A stretch of DNA of 64,000 nt from Methanosphaera sp. (GCF_022768985.1 NZ_JALEKL010000001.1:1-64000), one strand, 5' to 3'. Positions 18,656 through 29,117 are shown, counted from the stretch's first letter. A program made the numbers and translations. Notes: generated from the sequence alone by a model not told the origin.

Positions 18656-19366
18656 ATGGATATAATGCAATATACAGAAAATCTTACAGACATCTGTGGT
18701 GTTGCACATTTAATGGAGGATAAAGAAAGACTAATTGAGACATATGGAGATGACATATGTAAATATCCATATGCAATCGTTGTAGGACATCTCATGGATC
18801 ATGATATAATAGAATCAATACCACTAAGTTATAATGATGATAAAATAGCACAGGATTATCTTGATGAATACTTTAATTCTCATCAAAGAGCTGCAAAAAT
18901 AGCAGATAAAATTGCAGATTTTATAAAAAAACAAGGTTTTGATGCTATTGTACTTGATGTTAGTGGTGATTCTGATGAAGTTAACCTTAAGATGCCATTT
19001 AGTAATAAGGCAAGTGCAAATATTGCACATATTGGATGGCTTGGAAAAAATAATCTTATGATAACAAAAGAATTTGGTCCAAGACTTACATGGGTTACAA
19101 TACTTACAAATGCAGATTTAAAAGATTACATCAAAGATGAACAAGATTCTCTCTGTGGTGATTGTAAGTTATGTGTTAATGCATGTCCTGGTAATGCAAT
19201 ATGTGATGATCAAGATCCTAGAAAATCATATGATCCAGTTGCATGTGGTGAGTACTTAAAGCAAAGACGTGATGATGGTCATCCTGTTGCATGTGGAATG
19301 TGTCTTTATATCTGTCCTTATGGAAATGAAAAAACAGCAAAACTACGCAGTAATGCTGAAAATTAA
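18656..19366 (+). CDS. QueG-like 4Fe-4S protein
   Basis: The C-terminal third holds two 4Fe-4S motifs, CGDCKLCVNACPGNAI and a second set CGEYLKQ... CGMCLYICPYG, separated as in the QueG (epoxyqueuosine reductase) and reductive-dehalogenase group. GWLGKNNLMITKEFGPRL before the first motif is also typical of that group. It is about 236 residues, shorter than QueG, lacks the bacterial C-terminal repeats, and archaea make archaeosine, not queuosine. Its substrate is therefore unknown; a cobalamin-linked reductase remains an option. It lies next to the acidic hypothetical gene and is convergent with uvrC. Confidence 0.75.
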   Translation: MDIMQYTENLTDICGVAHLMEDKERLIETYGDDICKYPYAIVVGHLMDHDIIESIPLSYNDDKIAQDYLDEYFNSHQRAAKIADKIADFIKKQGFDAIVLDVSGDSDEVNLKMPFSNKASANIAHIGWLGKNNLMITKEFGPRLTWVTILTNADLKDYIKDEQDSLCGDCKLCVNACPGNAICDDQDPRKSYDPVACGEYLKQRRDDGHPVACGMCLYICPYGNEKTAKLRSNAEN

Positions 19367-19399
19367 CTTCTCCTCCACATCTTATACCCTTTATTTTAA

Positions 19400-21190
19400 T
19401 TAATTTTTATGTAATGTATCATATATTGTATATGCAAGTTTTTCATTTATCTTATCAACTTTTAGTATTTCATCAGGCGTTGCATCTTTTATTGCATCAA
19501 GGCTTCCAAAATGTAGCATAAGTGCTTGTTTTCTTTTAGGTCCTACTCCTGGTATTTCATCAAGTTCTGATTTAAGAAAGGCATTTTTACGTAGTGTTCT
19601 ATGATATGTTATTGCAAAGCGGTGTGATTCATCACGTACATACTGGAGAAGTCTTAGTGCTGATGATTTACGTGGAAGTATTATGGGATCACTACGTCCA
19701 GGGATATATACTTCTTCAAATTTCTTAGCAAGACCAAGTAGTGCTACATCTTTAATTTCTAGTTCATTAAATACTTCAACTGCCATTGCAAGTTGTCCTT
19801 TTCCACCATCAATTAACACTAAATCCGGCTTTATATCAAGTGATTCTGTGCTGTTTTCTTTAAGATTTTCATCTGTAACATAACTGTATCTGCGTGTTAG
19901 TACTTCTTTCATCATTGCAAAATCATTAGGTCCTAGTGTTTGCATCTTAAATTTACGATACATGCTCTTATTTGGCTTTCCATCTTCAAATACTACCATT
20001 GATGCAACAGCATGTATTCCTGATATATTTGATATATCAAATGCTTCAATCCTATATGGTAGTTTTTTAAGGTTAAGATATGCTTTAAGCATAAGAAGTG
20101 GGTTGTCTTCTTTTTTTGTATTTTCATTTAGGCTTATTTTTGCATTTTTCTTTGCAATATTTATTAGTTTCTGGTAGTGTTCATCTTCTGCTATTTTTAT
20201 TTCAACATTTGATGTATGTTTCTGATTAAGCCATTCATTTATTACTTCCTGATCTTCAAATTTATGTTCTACTATTATCATATCAGCAATGGGTGCTGTG
20301 ATGTAGTATTGTTTTATGAATTCTGTTAGTATTTGTTGATCAGTTAATCCATCTATTTGTTTTAGTGTTAGGTCATCTTTACGGCTGGTTTTTCCTCCAC
20401 GTACTGATAGTATTACAACACTTGCCTGGTGTGTGTTATGTTCTATTGCTATAATATCCTGGTTTAAATCCTGTGTAATTTGAATATTTTGTTTTTCAAG
20501 TGTTACTTTTATTGTATCTATCTGATCACGAAGTATTGCAGCCTTTTCAAATTCCATATTCTTTGAACTTTCATGCATATCTGATTCTAATTTTTGAATA
20601 ATTTCTACGTATTTTCCACCTAGAAGTTGTTTTGCATATTCAATATTTTCCATGTATTCATCATATGATATTGCATTAATACATGGTGCTGAACACTGCT
20701 TTATCTGGTAGTTAAGACATGGTCCATCCATGTGTTTGCATGTTCTAATTTGGAAGTTTTTATTTATAAAATCAATAAATTCACGTGCCTTTGTAGCATT
20801 AGGATATGGTCCAAAATATGATGCTTTATCATCATAGATACGACGTGTAAGAAAGATACGAGGATACTCTTCATTTGTTATCTTAATAAATGGATATTGT
20901 TTTCCATCTTTAAGTCTGATATTATAGTGTGGTGTATGTTTTTTAATAAGTGTAGCTTCAAGAATCAATGCCTCTTTTTCTGTATCTGTAAGAATATATT
21001 CAAGATATGAAAAGTGCTTCATTAAAATTCTAGTCTTTGGATGATCAAGTTTTTCTTCATCTTTAAAGTAGCTACGTACACGTTTTTTAAGATTTTTAGC
21101 CTTTCCAACATAGATAATTTCATCATCTTCATCATGCATTATATAAACACCAGGCTTTCCTGGAAGTAGGTTAGGATCTGTTATTTTCAT
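19400..21190 (-). CDS. uvrC: Excinuclease ABC subunit C
   Basis: UvrC makes the two incisions of nucleotide excision repair with UvrA and UvrB. The N-terminal GIY-YIG nuclease domain is clear (GKPGVYIMHDEDDEIIYVGKAKN region, residues 12-35), as are the UVR motif near 205-235 (NMEFEKAAILRDQI), the RNase H-like second nuclease domain (IEAFDISNISG, LVLIDGGKGQL) and the C-terminal helix-hairpin-helix (IPGVGPKRKQALMLHF). At 596 residues it is complete. In archaea uvrABC is found in some mesophilic methanogens and is considered to have been acquired from bacteria. No uvrA or uvrB is in this window. Confidence 0.95.
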   Translation of the reverse strand: MKITDPNLLPGKPGVYIMHDEDDEIIYVGKAKNLKKRVRSYFKDEEKLDHPKTRILMKHFSYLEYILTDTEKEALILEATLIKKHTPHYNIRLKDGKQYPFIKITNEEYPRIFLTRRIYDDKASYFGPYPNATKAREFIDFINKNFQIRTCKHMDGPCLNYQIKQCSAPCINAISYDEYMENIEYAKQLLGGKYVEIIQKLESDMHESSKNMEFEKAAILRDQIDTIKVTLEKQNIQITQDLNQDIIAIEHNTHQASVVILSVRGGKTSRKDDLTLKQIDGLTDQQILTEFIKQYYITAPIADMIIVEHKFEDQEVINEWLNQKHTSNVEIKIAEDEHYQKLINIAKKNAKISLNENTKKEDNPLLMLKAYLNLKKLPYRIEAFDISNISGIHAVASMVVFEDGKPNKSMYRKFKMQTLGPNDFAMMKEVLTRRYSYVTDENLKENSTESLDIKPDLVLIDGGKGQLAMAVEVFNELEIKDVALLGLAKKFEEVYIPGRSDPIILPRKSSALRLLQYVRDESHRFAITYHRTLRKNAFLKSELDEIPGVGPKRKQALMLHFGSLDAIKDATPDEILKVDKINEKLAYTIYDTLHKN

Positions 21191-21284
21191 TGTAAAATAT
21201 TCACCACCAAAATCTAAATAGAATTTTATAAAAAAAAGAGTATAATTTCAAAAAAAGGTAAAATGTATGTGGAAGTTAAATCCA

Positions 21285-21695
21285 CTACTGTGTTATTATT
21301 GTTACATTAATACAACGATTACATCTTGGACCGTCAACTTCAAGGAAAAATATTGACTGCCATATGCCAAGTGATAATTTTCCATCAACAATTGTGAGTG
21401 TTTGACTTTGACATCCAACTATCATACTCATAAGATGACTTTTTGCATTATTATCAATCATGTCATGTCTATAATTACCATCAGGTATGATATTTTTAAT
21501 AAAGTTGATAAAATCATATTTAAGACCTTCTTCATCTTCATTAATTATAATATTTGATGTTGTATGTGTTGTTTGAATATTAATAAGGCCATTTTCAATA
21601 TTATTTTCAGATATAATATCATCTATCATATCTGTAATATTTACAAGTTCAACAGAATCTTGTGTATCAATTGTTATTTTTTCATTAATTATCAT
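21285..21695 (-). CDS. YjbQ / UPF0047 family protein
   Basis: The protein belongs to the small YjbQ family, shown by QTTHTTSNIIINEDEEGL, the YRHD segment, the HLMSMIVGCQSQTL core, and the conserved C-terminal LGIWQSIFFLEVDGPR. A low thiamine-phosphate synthase activity has been reported for some members, but the in vivo role is unsettled. At 136 residues it is the normal single domain. It begins 14 bp after the stop of pyrI on the same strand, so it is likely in the tgtA-pyrI-yjbQ operon. Confidence 0.88.
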   Translation of the reverse strand: MIINEKITIDTQDSVELVNITDMIDDIISENNIENGLINIQTTHTTSNIIINEDEEGLKYDFINFIKNIIPDGNYRHDMIDNNAKSHLMSMIVGCQSQTLTIVDGKLSLGIWQSIFFLEVDGPRCNRCINVTIITQ

Positions 21696-21709
21696 AGCAC
21701 ATCTTTTTT

Positions 21710-22171
21710 TTAGAATTGTGATTCTATATCATCATAGTCCATGTTTCTTTCACAATATCTGCATTTTAGAAGTATTGGTTCTTTACTTTCAACATGGAAT
21801 ATGTTTTCAATAGGTTCATTTGAATTTGTAATACAGTTAGGATTACTGCATTTTACAACATCATGGATGTCATCATTAAGTTTAAGTTGTGATTTTTTAA
21901 CAATTTCATAGTCACGTATAATATTAACTGTAGCTTTAGGTGCAAGAAGTACGAGTTTATCAACTTCTTCTTGTGATAATTCTCGTCCTTCAATTTTTAT
22001 AATATCTTTACGTTCCATATCTGGTGATTCAACATTGATTGCTACCATTATTGATGTTTCATCATCAGGTAAGTTAAGCATACTTAGTATGTTAAGTGCA
22101 CGATTTTTTTTAATATGATCAATTACTGTTCCATTTCTTATTGATTTTACTTTTAATTCTGTTTTAGACAT
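21710..22171 (-). CDS. pyrI: Aspartate carbamoyltransferase regulatory chain
   Basis: PyrI binds nucleotide effectors and controls the PyrB catalytic subunit of pyrimidine synthesis. The allosteric domain (KVKSIRNGTVIDHI, ALNILSMLNL, KDIIKIEGRELSQEE) is followed by the zinc-binding domain with C108, C113, C137 and C140. At 153 residues it is full length. The pyrB gene is not adjacent. It lies 36 bp downstream of tgtA on the same strand. Confidence 0.95.
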   Translation of the reverse strand: MSKTELKVKSIRNGTVIDHIKKNRALNILSMLNLPDDETSIMVAINVESPDMERKDIIKIEGRELSQEEVDKLVLLAPKATVNIIRDYEIVKKSQLKLNDDIHDVVKCSNPNCITNSNEPIENIFHVESKEPILLKCRYCERNMDYDDIESQF

Positions 22172-22207
22172 AAAACAACCACCCTCTAATAATTATACTT
22201 TTTATTT

Positions 22208-24226
22208 TTATTGTTTTTTATTTTTCCATTTACGTGTTTTTATTGCTTGTGCTGAGTTAAAATCATTTATTTCATAGCTTGCAAGAAGTGATTTACCAAA
22301 TGCTAGAAGTTCATCATCTTCATTTACAATTAATACTTCATCATTACGACGAATATCTTCATCACAACTTATTACAAACTTATTAAATACAGATTTTCCT
22401 TTAAGTGCATATTCTTCAACATCACGGGTTATTACAACACGTTTTTGTGGAGCATCAAGATATTCATGTAGTCTTATTGCACCAAGATCAGATAATATAA
22501 GGAATCCATCATTTGCACGCATATTTACAATGTTTTCATTACCTTCAAATACATGTCTGATTTTTCCAGTTTTACGACTTTTTTCAATCTTAATTTTGTC
22601 AGGATCACATCCAAAGAGTGCTTCACCACAACCTGATCCAAACTGGTAGTCTGCAATCTGTCGTAATCTATCAAAGTCACTTATTTTTGCATCTGCAAGT
22701 TGTAGTTCATCTTCAATTATTTCAAATCCATCAATTTCAAGATCAAATTTTTCAATGATCTTTTTATGTATTAATACATTTTCATATTTTGTGATGTAAG
22801 TTTCTATTGCATCTTTTATGAATTGTTTTGATGTTTCATCATGTATTGATGGTGATTCATTTTGTGCAAGTGGATAGAATTCATCAACACCAAGTGGTAT
22901 GATTCCAAATGGAATATCTGCAACAACAACATCAGCACCTCTATAGTCTAGGACTTCCTTGTTATTTGTATAGTATGATGCAATTTTTTGTGTGTATTTT
23001 TTAATATATTCCTTGTTAAGATACTTGGTGTATGGTTTTCTTGTATGTGGAAGTATTATGAGATTTTCACTTTCTGGTTTTATATTTTCAAGTTGTTTTT
23101 TATGTCTTAGTACTTCAGGACGTGATAGTGATTCTTCTCCTGTATAGAAGAATGCTGATTTTTTACTGCTTGGATTTAGTTTTTCCATATCTTCCTGATA
23201 CATTTTAAGTTGACGTAGTCCATCAAGTAGGAATGGATGTGCACGACATCTTAGCTCTACAAGTTTCATTAATTCTCCATCAACAATTGCCTGTCTTATA
23301 CGTCTGATTTCTGCAAAACTTACACGTAGATTATGTTCTGCTATAAGTTTTGTACGTTCTTCCTGATCCATTGCACGTAGATCATCAGGTGTATATTCAC
23401 TACATACACGACAGCTACATGGCATTTCTACTAGATCTTCAAGACGTAGTGTTCCATCAGGCATCATGAAACGATTCTTATTTGCATATAATACATATGC
23501 TGCACTATCAAAGAGGTCACATCCCATTGCAACTGCAAGTGCAAATACCATTGGATGTCCTGCACCCATAAGATGTCTTGGTTTATCTTCAGGAAGTCCT
23601 CGTATTGAATACATTACAGCATCAACAAGATCTGCATATCTATACATTTCCATAAGTGGTACAACAGCACCAATAGGATAGATGTCTGCATCATTTTTTG
23701 CAATTTCCTGTGCACATTTTAATCTTAAATCAGGATATGTTGATCCCTGCACTACACTGTTTAATATGAGATCTTCACGTACATCCATTGCTTCTTTTGC
23801 TCTTTGAATTGTAATTTCAAGATCTTCTTCTGCTTGTTCACGACTTACATATGGTGCTGTTGGAATATCAAGTGATGTTCCTATATCTGTTTTTATTGCT
23901 TCTTGAAATTTTATAACTTCTTCATTTGAAATATCAATATCACCATATACAGATAGTTGGAATGATCCTGAGTCTGTTTCAATAGTGTGTGGGAAGTTAA
24001 TTAAGCTGTGTACTCCTTCCTCTAATGCTTTCTTTTTAAGTTCTTCATTTTTGTAGATGATGTAGGAGTTTGTTATTACAATTTCAGCTCCTAGTTTTTC
24101 AACATCTATTGTTTGTTTTCCAGGATGTACAACAGGCATAAGTGCTGGTGTTGTAACTGTTCCATGTGGTGTTTTAAATTTTCCTATTCTTCCCATTGCA
24201 TCTTTATATTTTATTTCAAAATCCAA
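22208..24226 (-). CDS. tgtA: Archaeal tRNA-guanine transglycosylase (ArcTGT)
   Basis: ArcTGT exchanges guanine 15 of tRNA for preQ0 on the way to archaeosine. The catalytic barrel shows ETDSGSFQLSVYGD, the GAVVPLMEMYRYADLV segment, and GAGHPMVFALAVAMGCDLFDSAAY with an active Asp. A zinc site is made by the cluster PCSCRVCSEYT plus a later His. The C-terminal domains end in a PUA domain (VVITRDVEEYALKGKSVFNKFV). The length of 672 residues matches archaeal enzymes. No archaeosine synthase gene is adjacent. Confidence 0.94.
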   Translation of the reverse strand: MDFEIKYKDAMGRIGKFKTPHGTVTTPALMPVVHPGKQTIDVEKLGAEIVITNSYIIYKNEELKKKALEEGVHSLINFPHTIETDSGSFQLSVYGDIDISNEEVIKFQEAIKTDIGTSLDIPTAPYVSREQAEEDLEITIQRAKEAMDVREDLILNSVVQGSTYPDLRLKCAQEIAKNDADIYPIGAVVPLMEMYRYADLVDAVMYSIRGLPEDKPRHLMGAGHPMVFALAVAMGCDLFDSAAYVLYANKNRFMMPDGTLRLEDLVEMPCSCRVCSEYTPDDLRAMDQEERTKLIAEHNLRVSFAEIRRIRQAIVDGELMKLVELRCRAHPFLLDGLRQLKMYQEDMEKLNPSSKKSAFFYTGEESLSRPEVLRHKKQLENIKPESENLIILPHTRKPYTKYLNKEYIKKYTQKIASYYTNNKEVLDYRGADVVVADIPFGIIPLGVDEFYPLAQNESPSIHDETSKQFIKDAIETYITKYENVLIHKKIIEKFDLEIDGFEIIEDELQLADAKISDFDRLRQIADYQFGSGCGEALFGCDPDKIKIEKSRKTGKIRHVFEGNENIVNMRANDGFLILSDLGAIRLHEYLDAPQKRVVITRDVEEYALKGKSVFNKFVISCDEDIRRNDEVLIVNEDDELLAFGKSLLASYEINDFNSAQAIKTRKWKNKKQ

Positions 24227-24437
24227 AATTTGATTCCCCTTTATATATTTTTTTTAGTATAAATTGTAAATTTTATTTTATCTAAAGAAATTTTTCTATT
24301 AATAATTATGTATGTTATCTTTAAAATTAATATTTTTACATAAAATAAGAGAAAATATAAAAAAATGTATGAAACTACACCAATTAAAAAAAATGTAAAA
24401 ATGATGAGGGGGGGGGGAAAAGTTAAATATTTCAGCA
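24227..24437. other. Intergenic region with a run of ten G
   Basis: This AT-rich gap between tgtA and a glycosyltransferase gene contains no gene. At 24408-24417 there are ten G in a row, which on the minus strand is a C-run just past the stop of the glycosyltransferase at 24438. It is the most extreme case of the C-rich tracts that follow many minus-strand genes here. Confidence 0.5.
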
Positions 24438-25517
24438 TTATACTATTTTATGATATGCTTTCTTTGCTACATCTTTTGCTTTTCTTAGTGGTCGTGTTAT
24501 CTTCCAGCTATCTGAATTTAGCATATCATATGTTGATCTGCATAGTATAAATTCCTCAGCAGACTGTGTTATTAGGACTTGTTCAAAGATCTTCTTATTT
24601 TTATATGTGAGATTTGCAATAAAATCACTATAGAGTTCTTCATTATCCAATACCTTAATGAAGTCTTCTCTCATATACTGGTAGTATTCTTCTTTAAATT
24701 CATCCTTAATTTTCTTAAATCTCATATTTGCAAGGAAAACCTTTTTATTGTAAAGTGTTTCTTTATGTTCTTCAAATACTCCATATTCACGGAACACATC
24801 CCATACAAGATTAAATATATCTATTGAGTCAATAAAGCGACGATCTCCTGCTGTTGTTGATGATGTTGCATACCATCTTCTTTTAAATAAAAATTCAGGA
24901 TGGAAGTAGATTCTCTTAGCACTGAAAAGTACTTTCCAGAAAAATACATTATCATCAAATACAAGACCCTCAGGGAATCTGATATGATTATCTTCAATAA
25001 ACTTACGATTATAAAGCTTACTCCATGGTGTTACAGTTATCTTAAATATAAGATCTTTTACATCCTCATAGCTAAATATTTGATCCTTTACACGGTGGGC
25101 TACCATGTTCATACTGTAATTTTCAGCTTCATAGTATTTATCTTGTTCATCATCATAGTTTATTGCCTTAAATAGTACAAAGTCAACATCTTTTTGTGTT
25201 GCAATATTATATGTATCTTCTAGTGCATTAAGTTCAAGAATATCATCAGAATCCATTAAGAAGAGATATTCACCAGTTGCCATGTCAATTCCACGATTTG
25301 TTGCAACAGCATGACCACCATTTTCCTGACTTACAACAGTAATTCTTGGATCTTTTGCTGCATATTCATTAAGAATATCAAGTGAATTATCAGGTGATCC
25401 ATCATTTATACAGATAATTTCAATATCCTCCAGTGTCTGATTTACTATTGTATCAAGACTTTGACGAAGATATTTTTCCACATTATATACAGGCATTACA
25501 ACTGATACTTTTACCAT
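24438..25517 (-). CDS. Family 2 glycosyltransferase
   Basis: This is a GT-A fold glycosyltransferase that probably adds a sugar to a surface glycan. The N-terminal VSVVMPVYNVEKYLRQSLDT is the typical GT2 start, CINDGSPDNS supplies the nucleotide-sugar acidic residues, and FLMDSDD is the DxD metal site. The C-terminal half is unlike other domains, and it ends with SWKITRPLRKAK, a short motif often found at the end of such surface-glycan enzymes. At 359 residues it is complete. Its start overlaps the end of the upstream gene by 7 bp, so the glycosyltransferase genes are an operon together with glf. Confidence 0.88.
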   Translation of the reverse strand: MVKVSVVMPVYNVEKYLRQSLDTIVNQTLEDIEIICINDGSPDNSLDILNEYAAKDPRITVVSQENGGHAVATNRGIDMATGEYLFLMDSDDILELNALEDTYNIATQKDVDFVLFKAINYDDEQDKYYEAENYSMNMVAHRVKDQIFSYEDVKDLIFKITVTPWSKLYNRKFIEDNHIRFPEGLVFDDNVFFWKVLFSAKRIYFHPEFLFKRRWYATSSTTAGDRRFIDSIDIFNLVWDVFREYGVFEEHKETLYNKKVFLANMRFKKIKDEFKEEYYQYMREDFIKVLDNEELYSDFIANLTYKNKKIFEQVLITQSAEEFILCRSTYDMLNSDSWKITRPLRKAKDVAKKAYHKIV

Positions 25518-26713
25518 AATTTCACCAGGGTATGTTTAATTTTCTTTAGTACTTTAATTGTCATACTTTTAGTTTTACGTAGTGGCTTTGTAACTTTCCA
25601 ACTTGATGAATTTGAAACCTCAAAGTTTAGTTGTCTTTGTTGTTTCATTATATCATCAGCACTTTTAGAGTTAATAAGCTTTTCAACTTCCACATATTTT
25701 CGTATAATCATAGCATCAGGGAAGTAGGTGTGCATCTGTGTAACTTCAAGAAGAGCTCTTTTAATTGTCTGAAATTCATTAAATAGTGCATCTTCATCGT
25801 CTTTATTTATAATACATAGTCTTAGATAGATCATTTCCTCATTTTGCATCTCAAAGAATGTATTATTTCCATCTTCAAAGATTTCATGTACAATTTTAAG
25901 TAATTCATCATCTGATCTGTTACGATTAAGTGATAAAAATATTACCAGCTGATCTTTGTAACGTCCTGCCAGGTCATAAAATCCATTATCTTCAAGTATG
26001 TCAATTGTCATCTTAAAATGCATCATATAGTCATACTTTTTTGTGTAACTATCTACTTTTGCATTTGTTCCACCATTTGTCATATAGTTGTATCCATATA
26101 GTGTTATTGGTGTTGTATATATCTTATCACTACATGCTAGTGCTTCTGCCATAAATACAGGGTCTTGTCCACGTAGAAGATCTGGGAATTTAATGTTATT
26201 TTCATCTATAAATTCACGTTTGAATATATTTTTATAAAATGCCCATGGTATACCATAGTCTGTTGAATTAAGACATTCATATTCATTAAATTTTGTGTAA
26301 TTATTTTTATCATAATTAAAATTGTCCACTTTTTTCATGTTTTGTGTGATACGTTCAAGATTTGCACATACTATATTTGCATCATTTTTATGTCCATATT
26401 CATACATTATTTTCAATGCATCATTATCCATGTATCTGTCATCTGCATCAAGAAATGCAATATATTCACCACATGCATTTGCTATTCCATTGTTTCGGGC
26501 ACTTCCTGATCCCTGATTTTCCTGGTTTAAGACTTTTATAAAGTCATACTTTTTTGCTTGTTGTTTTAGAATTTCAAGTGAATTATCAGTTGATCCATCA
26601 TTGATACATATTAATTCTACATCTTTAATAGTTTGTCTTGCAAAGTTTTCAATTGTATCTTCAAGAAATTCTTCTGCCTCATATATGGGCATTATAACAG
26701 AAACTTCCACCAT
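25511..26713 (-). CDS. Family 2 glycosyltransferase
   Basis: The N-terminal VSVIMPIYEAEEFLEDTIENF, CINDGSTDNS and the FLDADDRYMD metal site place it in GT2. The middle (ERITQNMKKVDNF, GQDPVFMAEAL) is nearly the same as in the frameshifted neighbour at 26934-27985, so those two are recent duplicates. It also ends with SSWKVTKPLRKTK. At 400 residues it is complete. It is followed by the third enzyme, overlapping by 7 bp. The sugar and acceptor cannot be deduced. Confidence 0.88.
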   Translation of the reverse strand: MVEVSVIMPIYEAEEFLEDTIENFARQTIKDVELICINDGSTDNSLEILKQQAKKYDFIKVLNQENQGSGSARNNGIANACGEYIAFLDADDRYMDNDALKIMYEYGHKNDANIVCANLERITQNMKKVDNFNYDKNNYTKFNEYECLNSTDYGIPWAFYKNIFKREFIDENNIKFPDLLRGQDPVFMAEALACSDKIYTTPITLYGYNYMTNGGTNAKVDSYTKKYDYMMHFKMTIDILEDNGFYDLAGRYKDQLVIFLSLNRNRSDDELLKIVHEIFEDGNNTFFEMQNEEMIYLRLCIINKDDEDALFNEFQTIKRALLEVTQMHTYFPDAMIIRKYVEVEKLINSKSADDIMKQQRQLNFEVSNSSSWKVTKPLRKTKSMTIKVLKKIKHTLVKLW

Positions 26714-26933
26714 CTATGTTTTCTCCCCAATATTACTGAAAAATAAATAAATTAGAAAAAGAAATTTATTATTTTTTTTATTTTTAGTTAATATTTATTT
26801 ATATTATTTAAATTATTAAAAAATTTCCTATATAAGATAATAGTATTTATGAAGTAGAGTTGAAAGTTGTTTATGAAAAAATATTAAAAAAAAAGAAGTA
26901 GAAAAAAGGGGGGAGGAGGTTGTAGGTGGTGTT

Positions 26934-27985
26934 TTAGTTAACTTGTGAGTCAAGTTTCATGTAACTATTTACAATAAGTGGATGCATAAGTATGTTATCA
27001 TCATATTTACGTACAACTTTACGTATATGACGTTTTATTGGCCAGTATTCTTCATATAACTCTTTTGCATTGTCATGGTTAAGTATCATAAAGCGTAGAT
27101 ATATTAATTCTTCATCATGACTTTCAAAATATGGTGTATCTTCATCTTCAAAGATGTCATGTATAATTTCAATTAATTCATGATCATCACAATTACGATT
27201 AAGAGACAGAAATGTTATTAATTGATTTTTATATTTAACAGCAGATCTGACAAATCCAGCACGACTTAGTATGTCAATTGTCATCTTAAAGTGCATCATA
27301 TAGTCATATTTTTTAGGATAACTATTTACTTTTGCATTTGCACCACCATTTGCTGCATAGTTATATCCATAAAGTGTAGTTGGTACTGTGTAGATTTTAT
27401 CAGTATTTACAAGTGCTTCTGCCATGAAAACAGGATCCTGTCCACGTGCAAGATCTGGAAATACAATGTTATGTTCTTCAAGATAGGTGCGTTTAAATAT
27501 ATTTTTATAAAATGCCCATGGCATACCATAATCCTGTGATTTTACAGATCCATACTCATTACATTTAAGGTAGTTATTATCCTTGTAGTTGAAGTTTTCC
27601 TCAATTTCACCATCAAGACTCACACGCATAAGATCTGCACATACTATATTTGCATCATGTTCACATCCATAGTTATACATCTTCTCTAGTGCATCATTAT
27701 CTATGAATATGTCATCTGCATCAAGAAATGCAATATATTCACCACATGCATTTGCAATTCCATTGTTTCGGCATATCCTGATCCCTGATTTTCCTGATTT
27801 ATCACATGTATAAAATCATATTTTTTTGATAGTTTATCTAGTATTTCAGCTGACTTATCTGTTGATCCATCATTAACACAGATTAGTTCTACATCATGTA
27901 GTGTTTGTTTTGTGAAGTTTTCTATTGTATTTTCAAGAAATTCTTCAGCCTTATATACTGGCATTATTACAGATACTGCAACCAT
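26934..27985 (-). pseudogene. Frameshifted family 2 glycosyltransferase
   Basis: This gene is a close copy of the one at 25511-26713 but is broken by one missing base. The first part (27985 down to about 27771) encodes VSVIMPVYKAEEFLENTIENF, CVNDGSTDKS and ENQGSGYA. At 27770-27771 the plus strand reads TCGGCATATCC, where the intact copy has TCGGGCACTTCC, so one C of the coding-strand run CCC is lost. After this the reading frame jumps, and the downstream frame continues as IANACGEYIAFLDADD and MYNYGCEHDANIVCADL. There is no other stop in the second part, which suggests a recent event or an assembly error. It also lacks the SSWKVTKPLR ending of its copy. The start ATG at 27985 follows GGGATGT. 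Confidence 0.8.
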
Positions 27986-28016
27986 TATTTCTACATCCCC
28001 ATATTTTCTCAACTAT

Positions 28017-29117
28017 TTATTGTTGTTCTTCTTTTACTGTATTTAATGCTTCTTTTATTACCTGATCCATGTTCATGTATTTATACATTCCAAGTCTTCC
28101 ACCAAAGATGATTTTATCTTCATCATCTGCTAGTTTTGCATATTTTTCATATAACTGTGAGTTTTTATCATCATTTACAGGATAATATGCTTCCTCACCT
28201 TTAGTCCAGGTTTTTGGATATTCATATGTTATAATTGTCTTATCAGACTTACTATCTTCAAAGTGTTTATGTTCAATTATACGTGTATATGGAATTTCTG
28301 CTTCTGTATAGTTTACAACAGCATTTCCCTGGTAGTTTTCTATGTCTTTAGTTTCACTTTTAAATTCAAGTCCACGATATTCAAGTTCACCATAGCAGTA
28401 GTTGTAGTATTCATCTATCATTCCTGTAAAGAGTACTTTATCTGCTATTGCATCCCATTTTTCTTTGTCATCAAAGTAGTTTACATCTGTTTTAACTTCA
28501 ATTCCATCAAGAAGTTTTTCAATAAGTTCTGTATATCCATCTAGTGGAATTCCCTGGTATAGGTCGTTGAAGTAGTTGTTGTCGTATGTAAATCTTACAG
28601 GTAGTCTTTTAATAATGAATGATGGAAGTTCATTACATGGTTTTCCCCATTGTTTTTCTGTATATCCTTTAATTAGAATTTTATATATTGTAGGTCCTAC
28701 AAGATTTATTGCTTGTTCTTCAAGATTTGCTGGATTTTCTGTTTTATATTCTTCTTTTTCTGCTTCTATTATTTCTTTAGCTTCTGCTGGTGTTTTTGTC
28801 TTCCAGAGTTTATAGAATGTGTTCATGTTAAATGGTAGGTTGTATAGTTCACCTTTATAGTTTGCAATTGGTGAGTTTGTAAATCTGTTAAATTTAATGA
28901 ATTGATTTACATAATTCCATACTTCTTCATCTGATGTGTGGAAGATGTGTGCTCCATATTTGTGTACATTGATGTTTTCCTCTTTTTGTGTGTAGATATT
29001 TCCACCAATTGTACTTCTTTTTTCAATTACTAGACATTTTTTTCCAATCTTATTCATTTCATGTGCAAATACTGAACCAAAGAGTCCTGATCCAACAATT
29101 AAATAGTCATATTCCAT
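28017..29117 (-). CDS. glf: UDP-galactopyranose mutase
   Basis: Glf is an FAD enzyme that converts UDP-galactopyranose to UDP-galactofuranose for surface glycans. The FAD-binding GSGLFGSVFAHEMNK near residues 8-22, EKRSTIGGNIYTQ, HKYGAHIFHT, and the C-terminal GGRLGMYKYMNMDQV motif are present. At 366 residues it is full length. It stands upstream of three glycosyltransferase genes on the same strand and is the most likely supplier of their donor sugar. This suggests that a galactofuranose-containing glycan decorates the cell envelope. Confidence 0.96.
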   Translation of the reverse strand: MEYDYLIVGSGLFGSVFAHEMNKIGKKCLVIEKRSTIGGNIYTQKEENINVHKYGAHIFHTSDEEVWNYVNQFIKFNRFTNSPIANYKGELYNLPFNMNTFYKLWKTKTPAEAKEIIEAEKEEYKTENPANLEEQAINLVGPTIYKILIKGYTEKQWGKPCNELPSFIIKRLPVRFTYDNNYFNDLYQGIPLDGYTELIEKLLDGIEVKTDVNYFDDKEKWDAIADKVLFTGMIDEYYNYCYGELEYRGLEFKSETKDIENYQGNAVVNYTEAEIPYTRIIEHKHFEDSKSDKTIITYEYPKTWTKGEEAYYPVNDDKNSQLYEKYAKLADDEDKIIFGGRLGMYKYMNMDQVIKEALNTVKEEQQ

